Origin: Gammaproteobacteria bacterium
Lineage (GTDB): Bacteria > Pseudomonadota > Gammaproteobacteria > Pseudomonadales > Pseudohongiellaceae
Assembly: GCA_002706685.1 (NCBI GenBank)
Contig: PALV01000002.1
Location: 186,001-250,000 of the forward strand
Length of the DNA stretch: 64,000 nt
Reading direction: 5' to 3'
In this document: positions 21,824 through 32,438 of the stretch, piece after piece
Position numbering within the stretch: position 1 is the first letter of the stretch
Layout of the letters: every line of letters starts with the position of its first letter
The notes under the pieces: generated by a model
Seen by the model: only the letters and a program-made list of their open reading frames with translations
What the model was told of the DNA's origin: nothing
Databases searched by the model: none
Position numbers and translations under genes: made by a program

Positions 21824-24800
21824 ATGCTAGTTCTTCCCGGCAGCACCGCTCATTCCGACTTCAGACTTCGCAAACTGCTCCGCGGCGTTCAGCAGGACCT
21901 GCCAGCAGTAACGGCAATTCACTCTCGATTTGTCCATCTGGTTGACTGCGACGCACCCATGGCAAGCGAGCAGCTGGAGATTCTGGGACAGTTACTTGCT
22001 TATGGCGACATGGCAGAAGAAACGCAGGGCAGTGCCCAGGGCGTGTACCGGCTGGTTGTGCCGCGCCCGGGCACCATCTCGCCCTGGTCGAGCAAGGCGA
22101 CTGACATTGTCCGCAATTGTGGTCTGACAGACGTTGCCCGCCTGGAGCGCGGCATTGAGTGGCATGTCACGGTCGAAGGCTCGCTGAGCGATGATGAGCT
22201 GATACTGCTTGATACCCACCTGCACGACAAGATGACCCAGGCCGTCCTGAATGAAGTGGAGCAGGCCGCTCAGCTGTTTACCCATGCCGAGCCGGCCGCC
22301 ATGGCGCAGGTTGATGTGCTGGGCAAGGGCCGTCAGGCGCTGGTGAGCGCCAACCGTGAGCTCGGTCTGGCGCTGGCCGATGATGAAATCGATTATCTGG
22401 TGGATGCCTTCACCAGGCTTGGCCGAAATCCCAACGATGTAGAGCTGATGATGTTTGCTCAGGCCAATTCCGAGCATTGCCGGCACAAGATATTTAACGC
22501 CAGCTGGACTATCGATGGCATAGATCAGGATCTGTCGCTGTTTGCCATGATCCGCAACACGCACGCCAAATCTCCGGACAACGTTCTGTCTGCCTACAAG
22601 GACAATGCGGCTGTCATGAGTGGCAGCGTTGCGGGGCGTTTTTTCCCGCAGCCGCTCACGCATGAATACACCTACACAGAGGAACCCATCCACATTCTGA
22701 TGAAGGTGGAGACACATAATCACCCGACCGCCATCGCGCCGTTCCCTGGCGCGGCAACCGGCAGCGGTGGTGAAATCCGTGACGAAGGTGCTACCGGCAC
22801 AGGCGCCAAACCCAAAGCGGGTCTGTGCGGTTTCAGTGTGTCCAATTTGCGCATACCGGCATTGCCACAGCCCTGGGAGGAAGATTTCGGTCGCCCGGCG
22901 CACATCGTCTCGGCACTGGATATCATGCTTGAAGGACCGATTGGTGCGGCTGCCTTCAATAACGAATTTGGCCGGCCCAATCTCTGCGGTTATTTCCGTA
23001 CCTATGAGGAGTCGGTGCCTGCGGTAGATGGCAATGAAGTGCGTGGTTACCACAAGCCCATCATGATTGCTGGTGGTATCGGCAATATTCGTGAGTCGCA
23101 TGTGCAGAAGCAGCCCTTTGCGCCGGGCGCCAGACTGATCGTGCTGGGCGGTCCGGCCATGCTGATCGGGCTCGGTGGCGGTGCGGCCTCGTCGATGGCA
23201 GCCGGATCTGGCAGTGCCGATCTGGATTTTGCCTCTGTACAGCGCGAAAACCCGGAAATCGAACGTCGCTGCCAGGAAGTTATCGATCGCTGCTGGCAGA
23301 TGGGCGACAACAATCCGATTGCCTTCATTCACGACGTCGGTGCCGGTGGCCTGTCCAACGCGCTGCCCGAGCTGGTTAAAGACGGCGAGCGTGGTGGTCG
23401 ATTTGATCTGCGTCAGGTGCCGAATGCGGAGTCGGGCATGTCGCCACTGGAAATCTGGTGTAACGAAGCACAGGAGCGTTATGTGCTGGCGGTTATGCCC
23501 GATCGTCTGGCCGACTTCGAAGCCATCTGCAAACGTGAGCGTTGCCCCTTCGCGGTAGTGGGTGAGGCGACTGAAGAGAAACATATTGCGCTGGACGACA
23601 GCCACTTCGGCAACCGTCCGATTGACCTGCCGATGTCAGTGCTGTTTGGCAAACCCCCGCGTATGCACCGCGATGTGCGCAGCGAGACGGTACGCACCGT
23701 GGGACTGGATACGGCCCAGATTGAGCTCGATGATGCGCTTGAGCGGGTGCTGAGTCTGCCAGCAGTCGCCAGCAAGAATTTCCTGATTACCATTGGTGAC
23801 CGCACCGTAACCGGTCTGGTGTCACGCGACCAGATGGTTGGGCCGTGGCAGGTACCGGTGGCTGATGCCGCCGTGACAGCCGCCTCTTTCGACAGCTATG
23901 CCGGTGAAGCCATGGCCATGGGCGAGCGAACGCCGATCGCACTGCTGGATGCGCCCGCATCAGGTCGCATGGCGGTTGCTGAAGCCATCACCAATATCGC
24001 CTCGGCCAGCATCAGGGACATACGTGATATCAAACTGTCGGCAAACTGGATGGTGGCGGCTGGTCACACCGGAGAGGATGCGCGCCTGTACGAGACCGTT
24101 CGCGCGGTAGGTATGGAGCTGTGCCCGGCGCTGGGTATCTGTATTCCGGTCGGCAAGGACTCTATGTCCATGCGCACGGTCTGGAAGGAGAACGGTGAGG
24201 CAAAGAGCAACACCGCACCGTTGTCATTGATAGTGTCGGCCTTTGCACCGGTTCAGGATGTACGCAGGACCATCACCCCACAGCTGCGGCTGGAGCGGGG
24301 CGATACCGAGCTGCTGTTGCTGGATCTGGGACGTGGCCGCAACCGCATGGGCGGCTCGGCGCTGGCGCAGGTTTACCGCGAGCTCGGTGAAACACCAGCC
24401 GACCTGGACAGTCCTGAAGATCTGAAAAACTTCTTTGGTCTGATCCAGCAGCTTAACGCCGACGGCCTGCTGCTGGCCTATCATGACCGCTCTGATGGCG
24501 GTCTGATCACGACATTGCTGGAGATGGCGTTTGCGGGACACTGTGGTCTGGATATCCAGCTGGCGGAACTGCTCTCCTCGGATCAGGACGTTCAGCCTAC
24601 GGAGATAGACGTGCTGTTCAACGAAGAACCAGGCGCCGTGCTGCAGGTGTCTTCGGCGCAGCTGAACCAGGTTATCAGCCTGGTCGAAGAGTTTGGCCTG
24701 TCCGACTGTGCCTGTGCACTCGGCCGGCCAGTAGCTGGCGACCAGATTCGCATTTTCAATTCAGGGCGCCTGCTGCTCGACACCACACGCACACATTGCC

Positions 24801-25744
24801 AGCAGGTCTGGGCCCGCACCAGTTACGAAATGCAGGCCTTGCGGGACAATCCGGAGTGTGCCGAGCAGGAATACGAACGCCTTGCTGACAAAAAAGACCC
24901 GGGCCTGCATGCGCGCCTCAGCTTTGATGTGAACGAGAATATTTCTGCGCCGTACATAAATACCGGCGTACGTCCCGCCGTAGCCGTCCTGCGTGAGCAG
25001 GGCGTAAATGGTCATGTGGAAATGGCAGCGGCGTTTGATCGAGCCGGTTTCAAGGCTGTTGATGTGCACATGAGCGATCTGCTCAGCGGCGCCGTTGCTC
25101 TGGATGCGTTCAACGTACTGGCCGCCTGTGGCGGCTTCTCTTACGGCGACGTGCTGGGGGCCGGCGGTGGCTGGGCCAAGTCTGTGCTGTTTAATGAACC
25201 ACTGCGACGCCAGTTTGAGGCCTTCTTCAAACGAGAGAACACGCTGTCGCTGGGCATCTGCAATGGCTGCCAGATGATGTCATTGCTGCACGAGCTGATT
25301 CCCGGCGCTGAAAACTGGCCGCGCTTCGAACGCAATCGCTCTGAGCAGTTTGAGGCTCGTGTCAGTCTGCTGAAGGTACCGGATTCACCCTCGGTGTTTT
25401 TCGCCGGCATGAAAGACTCTGTATTCCCGGTCGCCGTGGCGCATGGAGAAGGGCGGGCGCAGTTCGCTGACGCCACCCAGCGCGCACAGCTGAAGGCCGC
25501 ATCAGGCATCGCTGCTGCTTACGTGGACAACTATGGTGAAGTGACGGAGCATTACCCAGAGAATCCCAATGGTTCGCCAGCCGGTATTGCCGGGGTCTGC
25601 AGCCGCGATGGACGCGTGACCATCATGATGCCGCACCCGGAGCGTGTGTTCCGTGCCGTACAGAACTCATGGCATCCGGCAGAGTGGCAGGAAGACGCCC
25701 CGACGCTGAGAATGTTCCGTAACGCCCGAGCCTGGTTGAAGTAA
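21824..25744 (+). CDS. purL: Phosphoribosylformylglycinamidine synthase
   Basis: About 1306 aa, single-chain Pur[45 protein letters not shown]-terminal GATase [10 protein letters not shown]. Confidence 0.98.
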   Translation: MLVLPGSTAHSDFRLRKLLRGVQQDLPAVTAIHSRFVHLVDCDAPMASEQLEILGQLLAYGDMAEETQGSAQGVYRLVVPRPGTISPWSSKATDIVRNCGLTDVARLERGIEWHVTVEGSLSDDELILLDTHLHDKMTQAVLNEVEQAAQLFTHAEPAAMAQVDVLGKGRQALVSANRELGLALADDEIDYLVDAFTRLGRNPNDVELMMFAQANSEHCRHKIFNASWTIDGIDQDLSLFAMIRNTHAKSPDNVLSAYKDNAAVMSGSVAGRFFPQPLTHEYTYTEEPIHILMKVETHNHPTAIAPFPGAATGSGGEIRDEGATGTGAKPKAGLCGFSVSNLRIPALPQPWEEDFGRPAHIVSALDIMLEGPIGAAAFNNEFGRPNLCGYFRTYEESVPAVDGNEVRGYHKPIMIAGGIGNIRESHVQKQPFAPGARLIVLGGPAMLIGLGGGAASSMAAGSGSADLDFASVQRENPEIERRCQEVIDRCWQMGDNNPIAFIHDVGAGGLSNALPELVKDGERGGRFDLRQVPNAESGMSPLEIWCNEAQERYVLAVMPDRLADFEAICKRERCPFAVVGEATEEKHIALDDSHFGNRPIDLPMSVLFGKPPRMHRDVRSETVRTVGLDTAQIELDDALERVLSLPAVASKNFLITIGDRTVTGLVSRDQMVGPWQVPVADAAVTAASFDSYAGEAMAMGERTPIALLDAPASGRMAVAEAITNIASASIRDIRDIKLSANWMVAAGHTGEDARLYETVRAVGMELCPALGICIPVGKDSMSMRTVWKENGEAKSNTAPLSLIVSAFAPVQDVRRTITPQLRLERGDTELLLLDLGRGRNRMGGSALAQVYRELGETPADLDSPEDLKNFFGLIQQLNADGLLLAYHDRSDGGLITTLLEMAFAGHCGLDIQLAELLSSDQDVQPTEIDVLFNEEPGAVLQVSSAQLNQVISLVEEFGLSDCACALGRPVAGDQIRIFNSGRLLLDTTRTHCQQVWARTSYEMQALRDNPECAEQEYERLADKKDPGLHARLSFDVNENISAPYINTGVRPAVAVLREQGVNGHVEMAAAFDRAGFKAVDVHMSDLLSGAVALDAFNVLAACGGFSYGDVLGAGGGWAKSVLFNEPLRRQFEAFFKRENTLSLGICNGCQMMSLLHELIPGAENWPRFERNRSEQFEARVSLLKVPDSPSVFFAGMKDSVFPVAVAHGEGRAQFADATQRAQLKAASGIAAAYVDNYGEVTEHYPENPNGSPAGIAGVCSRDGRVTIMMPHPERVFRAVQNSWHPAEWQEDAPTLRMFRNARAWLK

Positions 25745-26055
25745 TGCTGAAACTGACTTTTTACGTGCCCGAGTCCCATCTTGAACCGGTCAAGCAGGCT
25801 GTGTTCGAGGCGGGTGCGGGCCGTATTGGCGATTATGACAGCTGTTGCTGGCAGATCGCCGGTCAGGGCCAGTTCCGGCCACTGGATGGTGCCAATCCCT
25901 TTATTGGTTCGCAGGGTGCGCTGGAGACGGTCAGTGAGTACCGTGTGGAGATGGTTTGTACGGAAACCTGTATCGAGGCGGTCATCCAGGCACTGAAAGC
26001 GTCTCACCCCTACGAAGAGCCCGCCTACGACGTTGTGGCGCTATTGCCATACTGA
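25744..26055 (+). CDS. YqfO/NIF3-like C-terminal-type protein
   Basis: 103 aa; LTFYVPESHLEPVKQAVFEAGAGRIGDYDSCCW...SHPYEEPAYDVVAL; ATG overlaps purL stop. Confidence 0.82.
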   Translation: MLKLTFYVPESHLEPVKQAVFEAGAGRIGDYDSCCWQIAGQGQFRPLDGANPFIGSQGALETVSEYRVEMVCTETCIEAVIQALKASHPYEEPAYDVVALLPY

Positions 26056-26095
26056 TCAATTAGCTGAATACATTCATCCCCATCTTATGACGCTT

Positions 26096-26111
26096 TGTCG
26101 CAGTTGCGACA
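26096..26111. promoter_or_regulatory. Palindromic element upstream of candidate sRNA promoter
   Basis: TGTCGCA-gt-TGCGACA; about 40 bp downstream lies TTGCAG-N18-TATGAT. Confidence 0.4.
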
Positions 26112-26152
26112 CAATTTGTTGCAGATTCAAAGTTGGGTGACGTATGATCGGC

Positions 26153-26350
26153 CCCGAGTAGCGACAAGACTACCATCAAGGGAACGCAAGCCGAGCCAGG
26201 TATGAAATGCGCCAAGCGAGGCAAAGCCCGCCATGCAGGGAGCTCAAGGATAAAGAGCGGTTCTTCCGGCCGCTGGGTAAATGGATATTACACGCAGGAT
26301 GCGAGCAGGACGCAAACGGCCGCGCAGGGACGCAAAGGCCAACTGCCTGG
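26153..26350 (+). ncRNA. Candidate CsrB/RsmZ-type CsrA-sequestering sRNA
   Basis: No convincing ORF; at least six GGA sites in about 180 nt (TCAAGGGAA, TGCAGGGAGC, TCAAGGATA, CGCAGGATGCG, GCAGGACGC, GCGCAGGGACGC), some in short hairpins; promoter-like TTGCAG/TATGAT just upstream. Ends approximate, no terminator seen. Confidence 0.5.
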
Positions 26351-26361
26351 AATACAATCTT

Positions 26362-26940
26362 TCAGCTCTGGCTGATCAACTGAATATCCGCCTTTCTCTC
26401 TGGCGAATACCTCACATCAAACATTCTCACCGGATAGTGCTGTTTGCGTCTATCCTCGAAGTACAGCTCCAGCGTCTTTCGAACGACGGCAAAGGCTATG
26501 TTGTCCCAGGGCACTTCGTGCTCTCTGAACAGTTTAACTTCAAGGCTTTCCTCACCGGGGTCGAAGTCCAGGCTGGCCAGGTCCGCGCGGAAAAACACAT
26601 ACACCTGATTGATGACCGGCAGATTAAACAGCGCATACAGGCTGTCTGAGGGCAGTTGCAGCCTGGCACCAGCTTCCTCGTGGGTTTCCCGGATAGCGCC
26701 TTCCAGAGTCGTCTCACCATTCTCCAGAAAGCCGGCAGGTAGCGTCCAGTAGCCTTTGCGGGGTTCTATGGCCCGACGGCACAACAGAACCTGATCCTGC
26801 CACACTGGCAGTGTTCCCACGACATTGTTGGGGTTCTGATAATAAACCTTGTCACAGGGGAGGCAGCAATAACGCAGCTTGTCATCGCCGGGCGGTATGT
26901 GATGAGTTATCGGGCCGGCACATTGAGGGCAAAATTTCAT
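26362..26940 (-). CDS. NUDIX hydrolase with N-terminal zinc ribbon
   Basis: MKFCPQCAGPI...RYCCLPCDKVYYQNP; GFLENGETTLEGAIRETHEEAGA NUDIX box. Confidence 0.92.
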   Translation of the reverse strand: MKFCPQCAGPITHHIPPGDDKLRYCCLPCDKVYYQNPNNVVGTLPVWQDQVLLCRRAIEPRKGYWTLPAGFLENGETTLEGAIRETHEEAGARLQLPSDSLYALFNLPVINQVYVFFRADLASLDFDPGEESLEVKLFREHEVPWDNIAFAVVRKTLELYFEDRRKQHYPVRMFDVRYSPERKADIQLISQS

Positions 26941-26983
26941 GAAATATCAGGCAGTAACCGTTGACGCTGAATTGGCGGCACGC

Positions 26984-27349
26984 TCAGTGTCTGGTAGGCG
27001 TGCCGGGTGTATCGTCTTGCTTTCTGGCAGCAGAATCGAGTGGCAGAATATCAGCTTTCGGGCCGTTCTGTCTTGCTTTGACGGCATCGATTGGGTTGTT
27101 GAGGCAGAAGTTAAGCTCGGAGAACGAGTCCTGCATCATGTTGGAAAGTTTCAGGAAGGCGGCAGTCGGGTTGCCAGCGCGGCGCAGCTCCATGTTGATT
27201 CTGAACTGCAGTCCCGCCAGGCGACGCTGAGTGTCGGAAGAGGCCGAAGCGACCAGTTCCGAGGTCAGCTTGTTGCGCAACCGGTCCAGTGCATCGGGGT
27301 CGTCCCGATGCATGGCCAGCAAGGTATCGAAGTCCGGCAGTTTTGCCAT
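26984..27349 (-). CDS. DUF3135 family protein
   Basis: 121 aa; LPDFDTLLAMHRDDPDALDRLRNKLT... Confidence 0.75.
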   Translation of the reverse strand: MAKLPDFDTLLAMHRDDPDALDRLRNKLTSELVASASSDTQRRLAGLQFRINMELRRAGNPTAAFLKLSNMMQDSFSELNFCLNNPIDAVKARQNGPKADILPLDSAARKQDDTPGTPTRH

Positions 27350-27355
27350 GGTCGA

Positions 27356-28102
27356 TCAGATCCTGTTGATTTCACAATGCAACCGGAACTGCTTGGATGT
27401 GATAAACGCTTCAACTTCCTGTAAGCGCTGCTCTGTGGCTCGCAGATTGTTGACACAATCATCAACGTTGGCTTTGTACTGCGCAGCTTCTGCGGCTCTA
27501 TCCTGAGTTCTCTGGGTGCTCTGAGTTCCTTTTTTACTTACTTTGGGCTCCTTGTCAAGCACAATCCAGAGGATCACATATGCCCAGAGCGTCAAACCAC
27601 CCACGATAAACAGCGACAGGAAGGTAATCAGGCGCACCAGGAAGGTACTGATACCCAGGTAATCTGCGATCCCTGCACAGACACCGGCAATGCGTACATT
27701 GCGTCGACTGCGGTAGAACGGACGCTTCAGATTGAACCGACCTGTCCCTGTTGCCTCCTCCGCGGGCTCGCTTTCTACCCTGTCGTCAGCGGGCCTGTAG
27801 CCCGCTTCGCGTTCAGCTTCGCGCATGACTGATTCCGTGTCATCGCGCTTGCGGGAGATGGCCGCCTTCAGGCGGGCAGGTCGCTCCTCATCTTCGATCA
27901 GCCAGTACAGCAGGAAGTAGGCGATCAGCAGAATCGGAGAGACCAGGCAGGCAATCAGGTAGATGACACGAACCAGTGCCGCCGGTACTTCCAGGTATCG
28001 TGCAAATCCCGCGCAGACACCCAGCAGTTTTCGGTTTTCCCGGTCCAGCGCCAGTTTCGGGCGAGGGCGGGTGAAGGTGCCTTGTTCATTTTGATTGCTC
28101 AT
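27356..28102 (-). CDS. pspC: PspC-domain protein with two PspC domains
   Basis: Two PspC domains: RKLLGVCAGFARYLEVPAALVRVIYLI... and RNVRIAGVCAGIADYLGISTFLVRLITFL... Confidence 0.88.
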   Translation of the reverse strand: MSNQNEQGTFTRPRPKLALDRENRKLLGVCAGFARYLEVPAALVRVIYLIACLVSPILLIAYFLLYWLIEDEERPARLKAAISRKRDDTESVMREAEREAGYRPADDRVESEPAEEATGTGRFNLKRPFYRSRRNVRIAGVCAGIADYLGISTFLVRLITFLSLFIVGGLTLWAYVILWIVLDKEPKVSKKGTQSTQRTQDRAAEAAQYKANVDDCVNNLRATEQRLQEVEAFITSKQFRLHCEINRI

Positions 28103-28322
28103 GCTGTTCCCTCCAGCCCGGCACCTCAGCGTCGAGTATCGCTTCCAGCGTGTCGATACGCTGATTCATCGTATCCGCCAACTTACTCAGCTCATTCAGT
28201 GTGTAGGTCTGAGCGGCAGCCGGCAATTGCTTCTCCTTGCGCCGGTACAGCAGAACCACCCAGATTGTCACGAATGTGCCGCCGATGGAGACGAGCGCTA
28301 TGACAAATTCAAAGAATTCCAT
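28086..28322 (-). CDS. PspB-like membrane protein
   Basis: 78 aa; single TM then basic/coiled region, lies between pspA and pspC. Confidence 0.6.
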   Translation of the reverse strand: MEFFEFVIALVSIGGTFVTIWVVLLYRRKEKQLPAAAQTYTLNELSKLADTMNQRIDTLEAILDAEVPGWREQHEQSK

Positions 28323-28334
28323 GACCGGGGTCCT

Positions 28335-28994
28335 TTACTGTTTGTTCAGTTTGGCTTTGATGCTTTCCAGCTCCTGATCGATCTTTTCCCGATTTGCCAG
28401 CTCTTCAAACTCGTCGGCAAGGCCACGCTGTTTGATGTTCATGCTGTCTACCTGGCCTTCCATCAGGTCGATCTTGCGCTCGTAATACTCGAACTTGTTC
28501 ATGGCGCTGTCAATACTGGTGCTGTGCAGCTTCTGATTGATATCAACGCGTGACTGAGCGGCACTGGTGCGCATCAGCAGAGTCTTCTGACGAGCGCGGG
28601 CATCAGTCAGTTTGGCCTGCAGCTGTTCAATCTCAGTGCTGAGCTTGTCCAGCGTGTCATCCAGCTTGACCAGTTCGCTTTCCAGCATCGTGATCGTTGT
28701 GTGAACAGAGGACTTTTCGACCAGTGCCGCCCGGGCCAGATCTTCACGATCCTTGCCCAGTGCCAATTCGGCCTTGGCTTCCCAGTCGGCGGCCTGACGA
28801 CGCAACTGCTCTATACGACGATTGACGGTTTTCTTTTCGGCGATCACTTTGGCGGTGTTGCTGCGCACCTCCACCAAGGTCTCTTCCATTTCCTGAATCA
28901 TCATGCGGATCATTTTCTCCGGATTCTCAGCCTTATCCAGAATGGCGCTGATGTTGGAGTTAATGATGTCGCTCAAGCGTGAGAAGATACCCAT
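28335..28994 (-). CDS. pspA: Phage shock protein A
   Basis: 219 aa; MGIFSRLSDIINSNISAILDKAENPEKMIRMMIQEMEETLVEVRSNTAK. Confidence 0.97.
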   Translation of the reverse strand: MGIFSRLSDIINSNISAILDKAENPEKMIRMMIQEMEETLVEVRSNTAKVIAEKKTVNRRIEQLRRQAADWEAKAELALGKDREDLARAALVEKSSVHTTITMLESELVKLDDTLDKLSTEIEQLQAKLTDARARQKTLLMRTSAAQSRVDINQKLHSTSIDSAMNKFEYYERKIDLMEGQVDSMNIKQRGLADEFEELANREKIDQELESIKAKLNKQ

Positions 28995-29066
28995 ATTGTC
29001 TTACCTCTGAAATAGTGTTGGTGTTTCAGTGCATCCTTGGGTGCGACTGTGTTCCACACTGTGGTG

Positions 29067-29082
29067 AGCAGGTTCTGTGCCA
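29067..29082 (-). promoter_or_regulatory. Sigma54 (-24/-12) promoter of the psp operon
   Basis: Reverse strand CTGGCAC-AGAAC-CTGCT matches TGGCAC-N5-TTGCW; about 75 bp upstream of pspA, with divergent pspF. Confidence 0.82.
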
Positions 29083-29243
29083 GTTTTTGAAAATAATCAT
29101 AATGCATTGAAAAATAACGAAATAAACATTTGCTGCTGCTACTAAGTCGTTTGCTCTATTGGTTGTTTGAGTCAATAAGTGGTATTTTTCGCGACATGTT
29201 GGTCTGAGCTTGGTTTCAGGCCATAAGAAACAGGAGAGTTTCG

Positions 29244-30299
29244 GTGTCTGACGATATTTCCCTTCCGCGTATGATAGGCGAATCTGCCTGTTTTCTGGAA
29301 ATGCAGGAGCACGTCTCGCAGGTTGCGCCGCTTAATAAGCCGGTTTTGATCGTGGGTGAGCGGGGCACAGGTAAGGAGCTGATTGCAGCGCGTCTGCACT
29401 ATCTCTCCAGCCGCTGGCAAAACAACTTCCTTAAAATCAATTGTGCGGCCCTCAGTGAGTCATTACTCGAGGCGCAGCTGTTTGGTCACGAAAGTGGCGC
29501 CTTTACGGGTGCCACCGGTCAGCGCAAAGGTTTTTTCGAGCGTGCTGATGGCGGCACACTGTTCCTCGACGAGCTGGCGAATACCTCGATGATGGTCCAG
29601 GAGAAGATCCTCCGGGTGATCGAATACGGCGAGTTTGAGCGCCTCGGTGGCAATCAGACCCTGACCGTGGACGTGCGGCTGATAGCAGCCACCAATGAGG
29701 ACCTTCCGGCACTGGGCCGGGCCGGCAAATTCCGTGAAGACCTGATCGATCGTCTGTCATTCGATGTCATCACCTTGCCGCCGCTGCGTGCCCGGTCAGA
29801 CGATATCATCGTGCTGGCCGAACACTTTGCGGTAGCCATGGTAAAAGAGCTGGGGCTGGACTACTTTGCCGGTTTCACTGACAGCGTCATTCAGCAGATG
29901 CTCAAATACAGCTGGCCCGGCAATATCCGCGAGCTGAAAAACGTTGTTGAGCGTGCGGTCTATCAGCATCCCGGGAAAACGGTCAGCCGTCTGGTATTCA
30001 ACCCCTTTGAATCTCCTTACCGACCCACGGTGTCGCCAGTGCGGGCGGCACAATCCAGTGGTGATGAATCCATGCCGGCTGTGACGGACAACGCGTCAGC
30101 GCCTGCACCAGCAGCAAACATTGCCGGCTGGAATGCTGAGCCGCTGGATTTCAGGCAGCACATGCAGGACTACGAGACAGACATGCTGAAAAAAGCGCTG
30201 GAACACTGCCAGTTTAATCAGCGCAAGACAGCAGAGTTTCTTAACCTGAGCTATCACCAGTTGCGCGGTTATCTCAGGAAGTACGATCTGATTTCCTGA
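29244..30299 (+). CDS. pspF: Sigma54-dependent activator PspF
   Basis: AAA+ motifs GERGTGKELIAARLHYLS, GAFTGA, C-terminal Fis-type HTH; no receiver domain; divergent from pspA; GTG start. Confidence 0.95.
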   Translation: MSDDISLPRMIGESACFLEMQEHVSQVAPLNKPVLIVGERGTGKELIAARLHYLSSRWQNNFLKINCAALSESLLEAQLFGHESGAFTGATGQRKGFFERADGGTLFLDELANTSMMVQEKILRVIEYGEFERLGGNQTLTVDVRLIAATNEDLPALGRAGKFREDLIDRLSFDVITLPPLRARSDDIIVLAEHFAVAMVKELGLDYFAGFTDSVIQQMLKYSWPGNIRELKNVVERAVYQHPGKTVSRLVFNPFESPYRPTVSPVRAAQSSGDESMPAVTDNASAPAPAANIAGWNAEPLDFRQHMQDYETDMLKKALEHCQFNQRKTAEFLNLSYHQLRGYLRKYDLIS

Positions 30300-30348
30300 A
30301 AGTTAAGGCGGTAAAAAATGAGGGTTCAGTTGCAGGCCGGATTGCAGA

Positions 30349-31131
30349 ATGTCTATTGATCTGTGGCTTGTTCCTGAGCCGGACATGACACTGCAGCAGT
30401 TGCAGGTGATGTCGGCCGGCCTGCTCAGCGAAGATGAGCAAAAGCGTTTTGACAGTCAGCGGCTACCCAAAGGACAGTTCACCTTTCTGCATACGCGGGT
30501 GGCACTGCGCAAATTACTGAGTCACTACTGGCCCGCTGTTGAGCCGGGTGCCTGGCGATTCAGGCGCTCACATCACGGTAAACCCTTTGTATCCGCACCG
30601 CCCGGTGTTGTCCCGGCCGCCGGCTCCTACAATCTGACCCACGCCGACGGCATGCTGGCCATTGCGGTATGCGACCGTGGCGAAGTGGGGGTTGATATCG
30701 AGCCGCAAACACGCGAGGTGGATGCGCTGGCACTGGCAAAGCGCTTTTTTACTGATGAAGAATTTCAGCTGCTCAACAGCAGTGCGGCCGACATCAGGCA
30801 GTCACTTTTTCTGGAAATCTGGACACTCAAGGAAGCCTGCGTGAAAGCCTGTGGCATGGGGCTGGCACATGCGCTGCGACACTTTTCCTTTGACCCGCTT
30901 GCGGCGCAAGGTCTGGCCATGACTCTGCACAGGCCGATACAGCCGGCGGCTGAATCAGGCGCGGATCACTGGCAGGTATGGTCTGGGATACATGGCGCTT
31001 TTCGCCTGAGTCTGGCGTGTCAGATGGGCGCGGTTGACAGCAGCCCGCAGTCGCTGACAGTGCAGGGTTTCGATATTGTCTCTGGTGTACACACCGCGCA
31101 GTGGCAGCAGCTGCGAAGCACCAGTATCTGA
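30349..31131 (+). CDS. 4'-phosphopantetheinyl transferase (Sfp type)
   Basis: FNLTHADG-like YNLTHADGMLAIAV, VGVDIE and FLEIWTLKEACVKACGMGL. Confidence 0.9.
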   Translation: MSIDLWLVPEPDMTLQQLQVMSAGLLSEDEQKRFDSQRLPKGQFTFLHTRVALRKLLSHYWPAVEPGAWRFRRSHHGKPFVSAPPGVVPAAGSYNLTHADGMLAIAVCDRGEVGVDIEPQTREVDALALAKRFFTDEEFQLLNSSAADIRQSLFLEIWTLKEACVKACGMGLAHALRHFSFDPLAAQGLAMTLHRPIQPAAESGADHWQVWSGIHGAFRLSLACQMGAVDSSPQSLTVQGFDIVSGVHTAQWQQLRSTSI

Positions 31132-31142
31132 AGTCAGACAGC

Positions 31143-32432
31143 TCAGCCGTCTGTCTCGTTGGCTTGCTCGGCTGGTTCGGCTCGCCACATGCGTACCGTC
31201 TTGATCACATTGTCCTTGACCTGAACGATCTCCGCAAAATACTCACCAATCTGGATACCAATGGCTGAATCCGGGATGGACTCCAGCGTCTCCATCAACA
31301 GGCCGTTCAGCGTCTTGGCATTGGTGGTGTCCAGTTCCCAGCCAAGAATGCGATTGATATCGCGCAGCGTGGCCGTGCCGTCTATCAGATAGGTGCCGTC
31401 GTCCTGCGGGTGAACGTCCTGGCTGCTGTCGGCCACATCAGTCGTGAATTCACCCACAATTTCTTCCAGAATATCTTCCAGGGTAATGATGCCTTTTACG
31501 TCACCATACTCATCCACAACAAAGGCCATGCGCTTGCGATGACGCTGAAAGTTGAACAGTTGTGTATGCAGCGGCGTGCTTTCCGGAATGAAGTAGGCCG
31601 CGTCAAGTTCATTGCTGATATCGTCCTTGGTAATTTCATTGGACTGCGCCAGTCGGGCAATGCTGCGCATATGCAGCACGCCAATGACATTGTCGATCTC
31701 TTTGCGGTATACCGGCAGCCGGGTGTGCTGCGCGGTGCCAATCAGCAGCAGGATGTCGTCCAGGTCATCATCCATGTCGATGCCGGTGATCTCACTGCGG
31801 GGCACCAGAATGTCGTTCACGGTGACCTTCTCCAGGTCCAGCACATTCAGCAGCATGCCCTGGCCCTGGGCCGGAATCAGCTGTGCTGATTCGTGCACCA
31901 CGGTGCGCAGCTCTTCCGGGCTGAGCTGGTGATCGGCGGAGGATTCGGGTTTGATGCCGAATGCGCGAATCAGCAGGTGGGACACGCGGTTGGCCATCCA
32001 CACAAGCGGATACAGCACCTTCAACAGCAGCACCAGCAGCAGACTGGACGGATAGGCAATGCGCTCCGGGTGCAGGGCGGCGATGGTTTTTGGTGTGATT
32101 TCGGCAAAAATCAGGATCAACAGAGTCATGACAATCGTCGTCAGCACGGTTTCCGGATTGCCGAACAATTGAATGGCAATGGATGTGGCAATCGAGGCGG
32201 ACAGCAGATTGACAAAATTGTTGCCGATCAGGATAACGCCCAGCAGTTTGTCGGGCGCCTCCAGCAGACGGCTGACCCGCTGCGCGCCAGCGTGTTTTTG
32301 CCGCACCAGGTGCTTCAGTCGATAACGGTTCAGCGACATCATGCTCGTTTCCGAGCTTGAGAAGTAAGCTGAAGCGAAAATCAGAAAAACGAGCAGACCA
32401 GTGAGAATGGGAACCGATGAGTCTCCGTCCAT
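31143..32432 (-). CDS. CNNM/CorB-CorC family membrane protein with CBS pair
   Basis: 429 aa; SAYFSSSETSMMSLNRYRLKHLV, VPRSEITGIDMDDDLDDI, C-terminal CorC domain. Confidence 0.92.
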   Translation of the reverse strand: MDGDSSVPILTGLLVFLIFASAYFSSSETSMMSLNRYRLKHLVRQKHAGAQRVSRLLEAPDKLLGVILIGNNFVNLLSASIATSIAIQLFGNPETVLTTIVMTLLILIFAEITPKTIAALHPERIAYPSSLLLVLLLKVLYPLVWMANRVSHLLIRAFGIKPESSADHQLSPEELRTVVHESAQLIPAQGQGMLLNVLDLEKVTVNDILVPRSEITGIDMDDDLDDILLLIGTAQHTRLPVYRKEIDNVIGVLHMRSIARLAQSNEITKDDISNELDAAYFIPESTPLHTQLFNFQRHRKRMAFVVDEYGDVKGIITLEDILEEIVGEFTTDVADSSQDVHPQDDGTYLIDGTATLRDINRILGWELDTTNAKTLNGLLMETLESIPDSAIGIQIGEYFAEIVQVKDNVIKTVRMWRAEPAEQANETDG

Positions 32433-32438
32433 CAGTGC

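Noticed and set aside
21992-23605. 537-aa antisense ORF over purL
   Set aside because: Complement of purL; no recognisable motif.
26150-26350. Riboswitch for the neighbouring gene
   Set aside because: The downstream gene is on the opposite strand (convergent), so a cis 5' leader role is not possible on this strand.
26281-26649. 122-aa ORF overlapping the candidate sRNA and NUDIX gene
   Set aside because: Basic low-quality N-terminus and antisense to a well-supported NUDIX gene.
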